Below are positions 1-7,348 of a stretch of DNA of 20,594 nucleotides, one piece after another. Origin of the DNA: SZUA-186 sp041552135 (GTDB lineage: Bacteria; Pseudomonadota; Gammaproteobacteria; UBA9214). The notes below the pieces were generated by a model that saw nothing but the letters and a program-made list of their open reading frames with translations, did no database searches and was not told the DNA's origin. Position numbers and translations under genes: made by a program. Each line of letters starts with the position of its first letter. Within the stretch, counting starts at the first letter, position 1. The stretch is from positions 1 to 20,594 of the forward strand of contig JBFELL010000035.1 of the NCBI GenBank assembly GCA_041552135.1. Reading direction: 5' to 3'.

Positions 1-78
1 GTCGCCGCAATACAGGATCGTATTTTTCAAGTCATGACCCTCGTTATGCATTACTCGACACGAGTGGTCGCAGACATG

Positions 79-597
79 CTACTTATCACGTTTTTGAACA
101 AGTTCATCAGCAATCATCTCGGAGAACTCTTCATACAGCCAGTTCATCCTTGAAGAGTCCTGCCCTCCACCGAAACCACCCAGGGCATAGGAAGCGCTCG
201 CGCCGAATTCATACTTCGGTTCACCCTCCAGGTTCAGCACAATTGCATCGCCCTGCAGGTGATCATTACCAGCCATAAAGCCCCACATCACGGCGTTGAA
301 GGTACTGCGAACCCGGATATCATTAACAACTACCTTGAGTCGATAGTCACCATCCGATGTAACCAGTCCCCTACTCTCAAGAGTACGCTCCAGGGTGGAG
401 GTTAGCGCATCGATATCGAATTTGACGTTGTCAGCCAGTTGAGTCCTTGCGTCCGGCGACATTTCCACCGTGAAACCCTGCAATGCCCTGATGACAGGGC
501 GATCCGCATCGGCGCCATCCGGACGCGTAACCTGGCTGGAACAACCGACAACCGCCAGTATCGACAGACACAGCATAAATGAACGAAGTTTGGTCAT
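79..597 (-). CDS. DUF4410-like outer-membrane lipoprotein
   Basis: About 172 residues. The N-terminus is a lipoprotein signal peptide: a basic MTKLRS start, a hydrophobic stretch, then a lipobox ending VVGC followed by SSQ, so the mature protein should be lipidated on that Cys; Ser-Ser after Cys favours outer-membrane sorting. The body (KVVVNDIRVRS, a Gly-rich turn, then a C-terminal helix) resembles the DUF4410 family, small lipoproteins of unknown function. I chose the ATG at 595-597 because AGAGGG lies 8 bases upstream of it; an in-frame ATG 18 bases further up (613-615) lacks a comparable site. It is the last gene of the minus strand here, with a 294-base gap before the DUF971 gene, so it may have its own promoter. 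The family match is from memory of motifs, not from a search. Confidence 0.75.
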   Translation of the reverse strand: MTKLRSFMLCLSILAVVGCSSQVTRPDGADADRPVIRALQGFTVEMSPDARTQLADNVKFDIDALTSTLERTLESRGLVTSDGDYRLKVVVNDIRVRSTFNAVMWGFMAGNDHLQGDAIVLNLEGEPKYEFGASASYALGGFGGGQDSSRMNWLYEEFSEMIADELVQKRDK

Positions 598-754
598 AGA
601 AATATCCCTCTGCAATTATCAATTTGCTTCCAGGCTGCATTGAAGGCAGGCACTTCCAAGGCACCAGGTCATGCCCTGCGAGTTGTCTTTATACTCAAGA
701 CATACGGTCCACCCCGCCAGGGTGTCAAGCTAGCAGAGAAAAATCGACATTACT

Positions 755-768
755 TTGACCTTAATCAA
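755..768 (-). promoter_or_regulatory. FNR/Anr-like binding site candidate
   Basis: TTGAC-CTTA-ATCAA matches 9 of 10 specified bases of the FNR consensus TTGAT-N4-ATCAA. Its centre (761.5) is exactly 32 bases from the centre of a weak minus-strand -10 candidate TAGCTT (727-732), which is the spacing of a class II (-41.5) FNR promoter. A TG one base before the -10 could make it an extended -10. This would drive the lipoprotein gene with a leader of about 120 bases. The -10 is poor (3 of 6), so this is only a candidate. I see no gene in the 598-891 gap. Confidence 0.35.
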
Positions 769-891
769 TCTCGATCGCCTGATATCAGGCAGCAGCGAAT
801 CCAGTGCTTGCATCGCCATACACCCCTTGGCATATATGCAGCAATCACCCCCGAACCAGCGACCCAGATAAAAAGCCGCCCCCTTTGGCGA

Positions 892-1521
892 TCATGATGC
901 CCGCGGCACGATGGCCACTTCATCACCGTGCTCGATCAGGGTAAACGGTTCGGCGAAGTGCCTGTTCACGGTAACCTGCACCTTGTCGGCCGCGAAGGCC
1001 TCCTCCCGGCCCGGCCGCCGGTTGCACAACCACGACAGCAGGGTCTCGACATTGGTGACCGATTCCGGGATCTCGACCTCCTCCTCATCCCTGCCGGTCA
1101 GTTTCGCCAGCTGAATAAAATACAGCAGCTTGATGGTGACCCGGCCATCAGCGCCGGTCGCCCGGCCCGGACCGCGTTCAAAACCCTGGTCCTGCAACAG
1201 CTGCAGATAGTCCTGCCAGTTGCGCTCATAATTTTCACCCAGCGCGTACAAGGTCTCCCAGGAATAACGGCAGGAATAGCCATCGTCGAAATCCAGCTGC
1301 AGCGATTCGGCACCCTGTGGCTCGAGATGTACGATCCCGACCGCCTGCTTGCCGCAAACAGGTTTTCCGGCTTCATCCTCCGCGTCGTCAGATGCCGACA
1401 CGCGCAGGTATTCACAGGGATACATAAAACTCATCCCGTCCGAGAAGCTGATCTCCAGCAGGCGTGACTTTCGATGCAGCTTGATGCCGGTCGGGACAAG
1501 GGGTGATGTGGGCTCGGTCAT
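892..1521 (-). CDS. DUF971 domain fused to MoaD/ThiS-like domain
   Basis: A 209-residue protein with two domains. Residues about 10-115 are DUF971 (gamma-butyrobetaine-hydroxylase-like N-terminal domain): IKLHRKSRLLEISFSDG, FLRV-like CEYLRVSAS, GIVHLEPQG, and the closing YSWETLYALGENYERNWQDYL. DUF971 is found alone in many proteobacteria and attached to Fe-S carrier proteins of the Mrp/HCF101 type. Residues about 127-209 look like MoaD: VTIKLLYFIQLAKLTG, RRPGREEAFAADKVQVTVNRHFAE, and HGDEVAIVP. MoaD normally ends in Gly-Gly, the site of adenylation and thiocarboxylation, but this protein ends PRAS, so it should not work as a sulfur carrier. GGAA sits 6 bases before the ATG. No molybdopterin genes are nearby. 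The domain calls are fairly safe; the function is unknown. Confidence 0.8.
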   Translation of the reverse strand: MTEPTSPLVPTGIKLHRKSRLLEISFSDGMSFMYPCEYLRVSASDDAEDEAGKPVCGKQAVGIVHLEPQGAESLQLDFDDGYSCRYSWETLYALGENYERNWQDYLQLLQDQGFERGPGRATGADGRVTIKLLYFIQLAKLTGRDEEEVEIPESVTNVETLLSWLCNRRPGREEAFAADKVQVTVNRHFAEPFTLIEHGDEVAIVPRAS

Positions 1522-1892
1522 GAGGATTCCGGTCGATGGTGTCAGGGGCGGATGATCTTACCCCAAAATGACCAGGCAGCAGCGATTGCTTGCCTCGGGA
1601 ATCGATCACCAGCCAAAGGCATCCAGACGAGCCGCCACAGTGGCACATCAACCCTGATCGTATCCGGACCCGAGTGGCTGCAATCCTCAGCATCAGACCC
1701 AGAAGCGAATCACGCCGTCCCGATAATTCCGGTTCAGCCATGGCTCGTCTTTTTGTTGTAAATCAGCAGGCACATATGCCTGCACTGTCACTCAACACGA
1801 CACCGCCCCTGCCCTTGCGGGTTACGTACCCGATGCCGGCAACCGTGGCCACCACGGCATCCATGCCTTGCATGCAGACGGAACGCGAGATG
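1522..1892. other. 371-base gap with two hairpins, no gene seen
   Basis: This lies between two minus-strand genes. Two inverted repeats are visible: a 7-base stem GCAGGCA/TGCCTGC with a CATA loop (1766-1783), and a CCGTGG/CCACGG stem (1843-1857) inside a possible outer GATGCC/GGCATC pairing (1832-1861). The second starts about 30 bases beyond the stop of the choice-of-anchor B gene and could be a 3' structure of its mRNA, but neither is followed by a T-run on the minus strand. Open frames here have no coding features I recognise. Confidence 0.5.
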
Positions 1893-3734
1893 TCACTCGT
1901 TCAGGACCCGCTGCTGCAGCAGAACAAGATCCGAAAGATTGATCACACCGTCAGGCGCAGCGGCTGGATAAAGGTCACCATGCGAGCGCTCCAGGTCAGA
2001 CGCCTGGACGGCGCCGCTGACAATCCGGATCCCGACCAGCAGGTCGGCAACATTGATCAGACCGTCCGGGGCCCCGAGCGGTGCCAGGTCGCCGTCGCCA
2101 TAATTGAACAGCAACGGCAGCGGGTCGGCTGCATCGTCCAGCAGGTCGCCGTCAGTGTCGGCCAGCAGCGGGTTCATGTCCTGTCCGCCCGTGTAGGCCG
2201 AGGCATCCCCGTCGAAACCCACCTCCTCATAGTCCGAGACACCGTCGCCGTCGGTATCCGGTAACAGCGCGCTGGTACCGATAGCCGTCTCGAGGCCGTC
2301 ATCAAGTCCATCGCCGTCCATGTCAGGCAATACAGTCGTGCCAAGCGTCACGACATTGTCTGCAGCATTTCCGTCGACCTCGTCCGCACTTGCGCTTGCC
2401 TCGTTATTCAGGCTTCCCGGTGTGTTCGCGGTAACTGTGACCGTGACCGTGGCACTCGCACCATTGGCCAGCGTCCCGATCAGGCAGGTAACGCTACCGG
2501 CCGCCTCGCTGCAACTGCCCTGTGACGATACCGCCTGGACATAGATCACACCGGCAGGCAGCGGGTCCGTCAGTGTCACGTTCGAGGCCGGGTCCGGCCC
2601 GTTATTGACCATGTCGAACGTGTAGGTGACCATGAAATCCTCGACCACGGGATCCGGGGAACCGGTACCGGATACCGCGAGATCGGCACGCAGCACGCGC
2701 ACCACGATCAGGCCTTCGTCACGATCACCGATGATTACCGTGCCGCTGCCAAAGAACGGGTAGTTACTCCAGGCACCATCGAAGGACCGCAGCGAATCCT
2801 TGCCCGGATGGGTGTCGATAAAGGCCACTTCACTGAGCTTGCCGCTGGCAATCTCTGCATGCTCGAGAACGCGCAAACCCGTGGTGTAATTGGCTTCATA
2901 CACGAGGCCGTTATGCACATAGAGGTTGTGGTCGATGGACGCCACAGCTGCCTCGTAATAGCCAAGATAGACAGGCGCATCGAGATCAGAGACATCCCAG
3001 ATGTGGGTACGGGTGAAATCAACCGTGTTGTCGTTGTACTCATCCAGCTCGTCGTTGGACAGGAAATAGGCATGATCTTCGGTCAGCCAGCCCTGGTGTG
3101 TATAGGCATCCCGGGGATAGCCTGTGCGCGACAGCTGGATCGGGGAGTTCTTGTCCGTCACATCGACGATGGTGAGGGTATCTTCGTTGCAGTTGAACGC
3201 GACCTCCCGGCCACTGTGGACAGTGTCCGGACCGGCATAGCTCACGACCTGCGCGTCATGGGTATAGCCGTCGGCGCCGAAACCCCCGGCCGCGACCGGG
3301 TTGACCGGGTTGGTGATGTCGATGAAATGCAGGCCGCCGCTGTAGGTCTCGGAACCGACCACATAGGCAAAACCGGTGGCCTCGTTGATCGCGATATTGT
3401 GACCCTCCGAAAATCCCGCATAGTGCGAGGTCTCGGAAAAGCTCACCGGCGGTGCAACCACGGCACGCAGCTGCGTGAGATCGAACACCTGCATGCCATG
3501 GCTGCCGTTGTTGTCGGAGACGACATAGGCATGATCGGCATAGACCTTGATATCCCGCCAGGCCGTGTTGCCGGTATGCGACCCCAGGAAGCCCAGGTAT
3601 ACAGGGCTCAGCGGGTCGGTCACATCGACAAACGCCGTGCCGTCACTGCGCCCGACCAGCGCGTACTCCCGGCCGTCCAGCGGGTCGGTCCAGCCCCAGA
3701 TATCGTTGCCCCTGACATTACCGTCAGCGCCCAT
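1893..3734 (-). CDS. Choice-of-anchor B family secreted protein with DUF11, TSP3-like and dockerin-like repeats (main frame)
   Basis: The in-frame ATG at 3734 gives 613 residues, but the true N-terminus lies upstream (see the next entry). Residues 1-345 are the choice-of-anchor B domain, beginning NDIWGWTDPLDGREYALVG with repeated GTAFVDVTDP-type strands, a probable beta-propeller. Residues about 350-470 are a DUF11-type domain (VVEDFMVTYTFDMVNNGP, LTDPLPAGV). Residues about 470-535 carry Asp-rich thrombospondin type 3-like calcium motifs (DMDGDGLDDG, DTDGDGVSDYEE, DTDGDLLDDAADP). The C-terminus has two dockerin-like/EF-hand repeats (GDGDLAPLGAPDGLINVADL, GDLYPAAAPDGVINLSDL). The protein is probably secreted and surface or matrix associated; the family name reflects varied C-terminal anchors. 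I see no sorting signal such as PEP-CTERM. The molecular role is unknown. Confidence 0.85.
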   Translation of the reverse strand: MGADGNVRGNDIWGWTDPLDGREYALVGRSDGTAFVDVTDPLSPVYLGFLGSHTGNTAWRDIKVYADHAYVVSDNNGSHGMQVFDLTQLRAVVAPPVSFSETSHYAGFSEGHNIAINEATGFAYVVGSETYSGGLHFIDITNPVNPVAAGGFGADGYTHDAQVVSYAGPDTVHSGREVAFNCNEDTLTIVDVTDKNSPIQLSRTGYPRDAYTHQGWLTEDHAYFLSNDELDEYNDNTVDFTRTHIWDVSDLDAPVYLGYYEAAVASIDHNLYVHNGLVYEANYTTGLRVLEHAEIASGKLSEVAFIDTHPGKDSLRSFDGAWSNYPFFGSGTVIIGDRDEGLIVVRVLRADLAVSGTGSPDPVVEDFMVTYTFDMVNNGPDPASNVTLTDPLPAGVIYVQAVSSQGSCSEAAGSVTCLIGTLANGASATVTVTVTANTPGSLNNEASASADEVDGNAADNVVTLGTTVLPDMDGDGLDDGLETAIGTSALLPDTDGDGVSDYEEVGFDGDASAYTGGQDMNPLLADTDGDLLDDAADPLPLLFNYGDGDLAPLGAPDGLINVADLLVGIRIVSGAVQASDLERSHGDLYPAAAPDGVINLSDLVLLQQRVLNE

Positions 3735-3997
3735 GTCCGCGAGGGACAGCCGGGAGAGGAATTCGACGTTGTGTGCAGAGAACGGACCGCCAGTGGCTGC
3801 CGACTGACCACCCCCGTCAGTCTGCCCTTTTCGGTATGCAGGGCCTTCCGCCCGGGATGGGACAGTGGCCGCTGGCTGTTATGCTGCCCCTGTTCGGAAC
3901 GTGGACCGCCCCCGGGCAGTGGCTCATCATGCGTCCAGGCCGGGCGAAGACCCGGGAAAATCAGCAAAAACAGAACGGTACAAGCAAGATATTTCAT
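3735..3997 (-). other. 5' part of the choice-of-anchor B gene, in a shifted frame (signal peptide)
   Basis: From the ATG at 3995-3997 a frame encodes MKYLACTVLFLLIFPGLRPA, a good Sec signal peptide, then HDEPLPGGG. AGGG lies upstream of this ATG. This frame is not the frame of the main ORF. The main frame, read upstream of its ATG at 3734, still encodes family-like sequence (GGPFSAHNVEFLSRLSLADM) back to about 3815, and meets a TAA near 3879. The two parts therefore belong to one gene, joined by a -1 shift (equivalent to one missing base) between about 3880 and 3811. Candidate sites are a five-G run on the coding strand (3811-3815) and an A-AAG-GGC heptamer (3824-3830). A sequencing error, a real mutation or frameshifting are all possible. 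Confidence 0.7.
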
Positions 3998-4181
3998 GCA
4001 GACCCTGCCTTGCTATCGTGCACGGGCATCCGGTTCCAACCCAGGGACTTACCGTTTCAGACTAGCATAAGCAGGGCTGGCCGGCGGCCAGTCCGGAAAG
4101 GCCGTGGCCATGGCATGCAAAACCCGCCGCTGTTACCGGTGAACGGACACCTACCCCGCCATCACACGCATTCCGGATGGT

Positions 4182-4218
4182 GTTCCAAATAAATCTGTCC
4201 CCTTTGGAACGGTATACT
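4182..4218 (+). promoter_or_regulatory. Inverted repeat just upstream of a -10-like box
   Basis: A perfect 8-base inverted repeat, GTTCCAAA (4182-4189) and TTTGGAAC (4203-4210) with a 13-base spacer, is followed by TATACT at 4213-4218 (5 of 6 bases of a -10). No good -35 is present at the right distance. The ATG of the downstream secreted-protein gene is at 4255. The repeat sits where an operator would. Its spacer contains AAATCTGTCCCC, which from memory resembles dispersed REP-type repeats in some proteobacteria, so a repeat remnant is the alternative reading. Confidence 0.4.
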
Positions 4219-4254
4219 CGCGGGACCCAGTGGATATCAGAAACCCGTATCAAT

Positions 4255-5244
4255 ATGGACTATCTCTGTCGAGTTCTCACCCCAGTTGTCATCCTGCTGT
4301 TCCTGACGCCGGCAGTTGTAACAAATGCCGGCGCTGACATCGATGCCGCGATGCAGGCACAGATCCGGTCAGCCGTGGCGCACGGTCTTGACTGGATCGG
4401 ACAACACCCGGCCTCCCTGCAGGACGGCGGGCTGCCTGATCTGCTGGACGAAGGCGTCGGTTTTATGATGCTCTCGACCCTGTCGACGGATCCGGGCGCA
4501 CGTGAACGCTTCGCTGCCCGTTTCCGCGAGCGCATGGTCTCCCTGGGCGAGATGCCGGAATTCGCGCAGTGGGTAATGGCCGGGCAGAAACGGCTGACCG
4601 ACCACTACCACCTGGTGCTCGCCGCCCGCCTGATGCGGCAGGCGGGCAGCCCGACTGACCTGCAGCCGGTCATTGTGGCCCGGGCACAGCAGGTGCTGGC
4701 GGCCACGCCGTACAGCGACCCGACCAAGCGCCTGACCATCGCCCTGTTCCTGTCGCAGCTGGGTGCGGACCCGGGGATTTCCGTCGATGCCGCGCTGTCG
4801 GCCAGCCGCATCGAGCACATCGCCCGTGGCCAGCCCCCTGCCCTGCCGGCGGCATCCGCCAACCCGTCGCAGCGGCTCGCCGCCTCCCTGCACCTCTATG
4901 CGCTGGTTCACGAAATCATCGCCCTGACCGATTTCGGCCGCCAGCCACCGCCGGACTGGCTGGAGAGTCGCCTGGAGCCACTCAACCGGTTTCTCCTCGA
5001 GGCCATTGCCTGGGCCGGCAGGGCCGGGAATGTCGATCTGCTCTCGGAATTGCTGCTGAGCGCCCGGTTTCTTGACGCACCGCTGCAGGAAATATTACCG
5101 GACGCATTGCAGCAACTGCTGGCTGGCCAGCAGGACGACGGCAGCTGGGGGGCCTACGAGACCCACCGACCCAACAAGCTGCGCCATGCGGTGTTCACTG
5201 CAACCGCGGCACTCTGGAGTCACGCCGGGGCGGCACCCGAATGA
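4255..5244 (+). CDS. Exported alpha/alpha-toroid-like protein of unknown function
   Basis: 329 residues. The N-terminus is a Sec signal peptide (MDYLCRVLTPVVILLFLTPA, then cleavage near TNAGA). The mature protein is mostly helical and rich in Leu and Ala. Near the C-terminus, AGQQDDGSWGAYETHRPNK followed by LRHAVFTATAALWSH resembles a QW-type repeat of the prenyltransferase/squalene-cyclase alpha-alpha toroid fold. Only this one repeat is clear and no DxDD or similar catalytic acid motif is obvious, so a cyclase function should not be inferred. I chose the ATG at 4255 because it begins the signal peptide; no ribosome binding site is visible, and an upstream in-frame ATG at 4177 would place the hydrophobic segment internally. 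It is divergent from the choice-of-anchor B gene and stands alone. Function unknown. Confidence 0.7.
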   Translation: MDYLCRVLTPVVILLFLTPAVVTNAGADIDAAMQAQIRSAVAHGLDWIGQHPASLQDGGLPDLLDEGVGFMMLSTLSTDPGARERFAARFRERMVSLGEMPEFAQWVMAGQKRLTDHYHLVLAARLMRQAGSPTDLQPVIVARAQQVLAATPYSDPTKRLTIALFLSQLGADPGISVDAALSASRIEHIARGQPPALPAASANPSQRLAASLHLYALVHEIIALTDFGRQPPPDWLESRLEPLNRFLLEAIAWAGRAGNVDLLSELLLSARFLDAPLQEILPDALQQLLAGQQDDGSWGAYETHRPNKLRHAVFTATAALWSHAGAAPE

Positions 5245-5262
5245 GCCGGAACCGTGAATACT

Positions 5263-5282
5263 CCACCGGCTAAAGCCGGTGG
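5263..5282. repeat. Perfect 8-base hairpin with TAAA loop, REP/IS200-like
   Basis: CCACCGGC-TAAA-GCCGGTGG begins 18 bases after the stop of the exported-protein gene. Foldbacks of this sort (a GC stem with TAAA or TTTA loop) are typical of IS200/IS605-type element ends and REP sequences. No T-run follows, so it is a poor intrinsic terminator. No transposase or TnpB gene is present nearby. Confidence 0.5.
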
Positions 5283-5621
5283 CTTCGGGTTACGGCGGAA
5301 AGCCGGATTGACCGGCCATTCGGCCGACACCTCCCCCTCAGGGGTGCCCGGGCAGTGGGAATCAAATAAAAAGCGGCTCTTCCTGATGCCTATCCCCGCC
5401 TCCCGGCCTTCCCGGCAATGGCCCCATGCATCGCCCGAAGCGCCTGCTTCTGGTGCCCTGCCTCCTGCCTCCATGCCGTCGTTCCGCAGGGAGAAGGCAT
5501 AGGTCTTTTCACATCCGGGGTACCTTACTGAATCGCCTTTCCCTGACGTCTGATCCATCGCCTGAAGGCGAGGGGACTACGGATCCCCTGTCGGGGACTC
5601 TGAATCTGTCGCCTTTGCCCT
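5283..5621. other. Gene-free stretch rich in short palindromes
   Basis: This lies between the convergent ends of the exported-protein gene and the radical SAM operon. It contains GGCC-ATTC-GGCC (about 5314-5325), CCCCT-C-AGGGG (5334-5344), CGCCT-GA-AGGCG near 5560, and several CCCC/GGGG pairings. No frame carries recognisable protein. It may be intergenic repeat remnants; I could not define a repeat unit. Confidence 0.45.
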
Positions 5622-6011
5622 TCAGGCGGGTCTGGATATTTTCCCGGTACGGTACCAGGCCATCAGGAAGGCCAACAGGAACACGAGATCGAGCCAGGCC
5701 CATGGCACCCACATGGTGGGCACGTCATCAATCATCACATACTTGAATACCAGTGAGCAGTAAGCGACCTTGAGCCCGACACCATAGAGCATGAGTTCGC
5801 GGAACCTGACCGGGTCCATTGCGATCCGGAAAAACATGATCGCAAAAATAACCAGCAAAAAGGCCGGAAACTCGATATAGGCCATGTGATTCGGCGGCGT
5901 AACGGCATAGAAGGCGAAAATCGCCTCCGGCATGAACAGAAATACCATCCCGAGCATGCCATCGTAAATACCCGCGATAATAAACACTACCCTGATCCAT
6001 TGGTCATTCAT
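5622..6011 (-). CDS. Small four-helix membrane protein
   Basis: 129 residues with about four predicted transmembrane segments: VVFIIAGIYDGMLGMVFLF, FPAFLLVIFAIMFFRIA, a third around MLYGVGLKVAYCSLVF, and WLDLVFLLAFLMAWY. Notable conserved-looking pieces are AGIYDG near the start, VTPPNH around residue 40, and MWVPWAWLDLVF near the end. Its ATG overlaps the TGA of the radical SAM gene (ATGA at 6008-6011), so translation is probably coupled. I do not recognise a named family; a DoxX/DUF-type inner-membrane protein is possible. The operon position suggests it works with the radical SAM enzyme, for example by handling or anchoring a lipid-soluble product. That last step is inference. Confidence 0.75.
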   Translation of the reverse strand: MNDQWIRVVFIIAGIYDGMLGMVFLFMPEAIFAFYAVTPPNHMAYIEFPAFLLVIFAIMFFRIAMDPVRFRELMLYGVGLKVAYCSLVFKYVMIDDVPTMWVPWAWLDLVFLLAFLMAWYRTGKISRPA

Positions 6012-7348
6012 GACTGCCTCCTTTTTTCCTCTCGCTCCTTTACCCTTGCCCGTTTCAGTTGACGCAGAAACGCCTTTCGACGCCCGTCTGTCGCCGGCTC
6101 ACTGTAAAGTTCTGCAACAAGCAACCGAAAGTTCCGTTCCAGCTCTTCAACCGTCATCCCGTCAGGGCGGAAGTTGACATCGAACAACGTGCACAGCTCC
6201 CATGCGTCTTCATGCAACAGCCGGCCGGCACTCTCGAGCCGGTCATACAGCGGCGTCCCCGGGAAGGGCGTCATAATCGTGACCTGAACCTCGTGCAGGC
6301 CGCTCTCTCTGACAAAGTCGGCAACAGACTGAAAACTCTCCAGACCGGTTCCATCCAGACCAAGCACAAAGCAGCCGTTGACGCTGATACCATGCGACTG
6401 GATCCTGTTGACTGCCTCCATATAGCGATCGTATTGCCGTGCCTTCCAGTCGGATTTCAGCTCGATACCGTGCAGCCCAGCCGGCGAGGGACTCTCAAGC
6501 CCTATCAGCACCTGGGCACAGCCGCTTTCACGCATCAGCTGCAGCAGTTCCCCGTCGCCGGCAACCGAGATATCCGACTCCGTGAACCAGCGGATACCCT
6601 CTTTCGCAACGGCTTTCAACAACGCCTTGCTGTGTTTCCTGTTAACAAAGGTGTTGTCGTCGGCAAACTCGATAAATGCCTTTGGCCAGATGCCCTTGAT
6701 TTGCCGGATTTCGTCAATCACCCTGGCCACGGGTTTGGTGCGAAACACCGGGTTCAGGCGTATTGAAGAGGCACAGAATTCGCAGTTGAACGGACAGCCG
6801 CGCTGGGTCTGGACGGTAAGCCGGTTGTAGCGTTCCGGATCCAGCAAGTCGTAGCGGGGCATGGGGGATGCAGACAGGTCGAAAGGCGCGCTACGGGCAT
6901 CGTAGACGGACTGCAACCGGCCCCGCTTGAGGTCACTGATCAGCTGCGGCCATACCGGCTCACCCTCACCGACCACGACACAGTCTGCATGCCGAAGTGC
7001 CTCTTGCGGCCTCGCCGTCACATGCAAGCCCCCGAGGATCACCCGCGAGCCGGCAGTACGGTATCGCCCGGCGAGCGCATAGGCCTCGCCGATCTGGGCG
7101 GAAAATGAAGAAATGGCGACCACATCATAATCACCCGCAAGACCGGGCAGCGCTTCAATGTCCGCCACTTCGACATACTCGGCATCGACATCCCGGGGCG
7201 TCATGCCGGCCAGGGTGAGCAGTCCGAGACTGGGAAGCGATGCAATGATCCTGTTGCGCTCGACAAACCCGGGCAACGTCAGGCCCAGCCGGGTGAGTTC
7301 CTCGTTGTGTGCCCGGACACCACTCATCGCGATCAGACCAAGCTTCAT
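6008..7348 (-). CDS. B12-binding-type radical SAM protein
   Basis: 446 residues. Residues about 1-150 form a cobalamin-binding-like Rossmann domain (DYDVVAISSFSAQIGEAY, GSRVILGGLHVTARPQEAL, VVVGEGEPVWPQL). The radical SAM barrel follows, with the [4Fe-4S] motif CPFNCEFC giving Cys185, Cys189 and Cys192. Later pieces (FIEFADDNTFVNRKHSKALL, GCAQVLIGLESPS, FVLGLDGTG, TIMTPFPGTPLYDRLES) are typical of class B/BchE-HpnR-like enzymes, which do methylations, cyclisations or epimerisations, often on lipids or tetrapyrroles. No DxHxxG motif is present, so base-off cobalamin binding is uncertain. The start is the ATG at 7346-7348, which overlaps the TGA of the upstream membrane-protein gene; longer in-frame starts would lie inside that gene. 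The substrate is unknown. Confidence 0.85.
   Translation of the reverse strand: MKLGLIAMSGVRAHNEELTRLGLTLPGFVERNRIIASLPSLGLLTLAGMTPRDVDAEYVEVADIEALPGLAGDYDVVAISSFSAQIGEAYALAGRYRTAGSRVILGGLHVTARPQEALRHADCVVVGEGEPVWPQLISDLKRGRLQSVYDARSAPFDLSASPMPRYDLLDPERYNRLTVQTQRGCPFNCEFCASSIRLNPVFRTKPVARVIDEIRQIKGIWPKAFIEFADDNTFVNRKHSKALLKAVAKEGIRWFTESDISVAGDGELLQLMRESGCAQVLIGLESPSPAGLHGIELKSDWKARQYDRYMEAVNRIQSHGISVNGCFVLGLDGTGLESFQSVADFVRESGLHEVQVTIMTPFPGTPLYDRLESAGRLLHEDAWELCTLFDVNFRPDGMTVEELERNFRLLVAELYSEPATDGRRKAFLRQLKRARVKEREEKRRQS

Noticed and set aside
640..897. 85-codon open frame between two minus-strand genes
   Set aside because: No ribosome site or recognisable composition; it overlaps the FNR-like site region and looks non-coding.
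1766..1783. CRISPR or direct-repeat element
   Set aside because: Only a single inverted repeat is present; no repeat-spacer pattern was seen anywhere in the window.
2808..4070. 420-codon open frame on the plus strand
   Set aside because: It is antisense to the choice-of-anchor B gene, whose recognisable domains explain this DNA; the plus-strand product has no family features.
5263..5282. Hairpin as an intrinsic terminator of the exported-protein gene
   Set aside because: There is no T-run after the stem on either strand.
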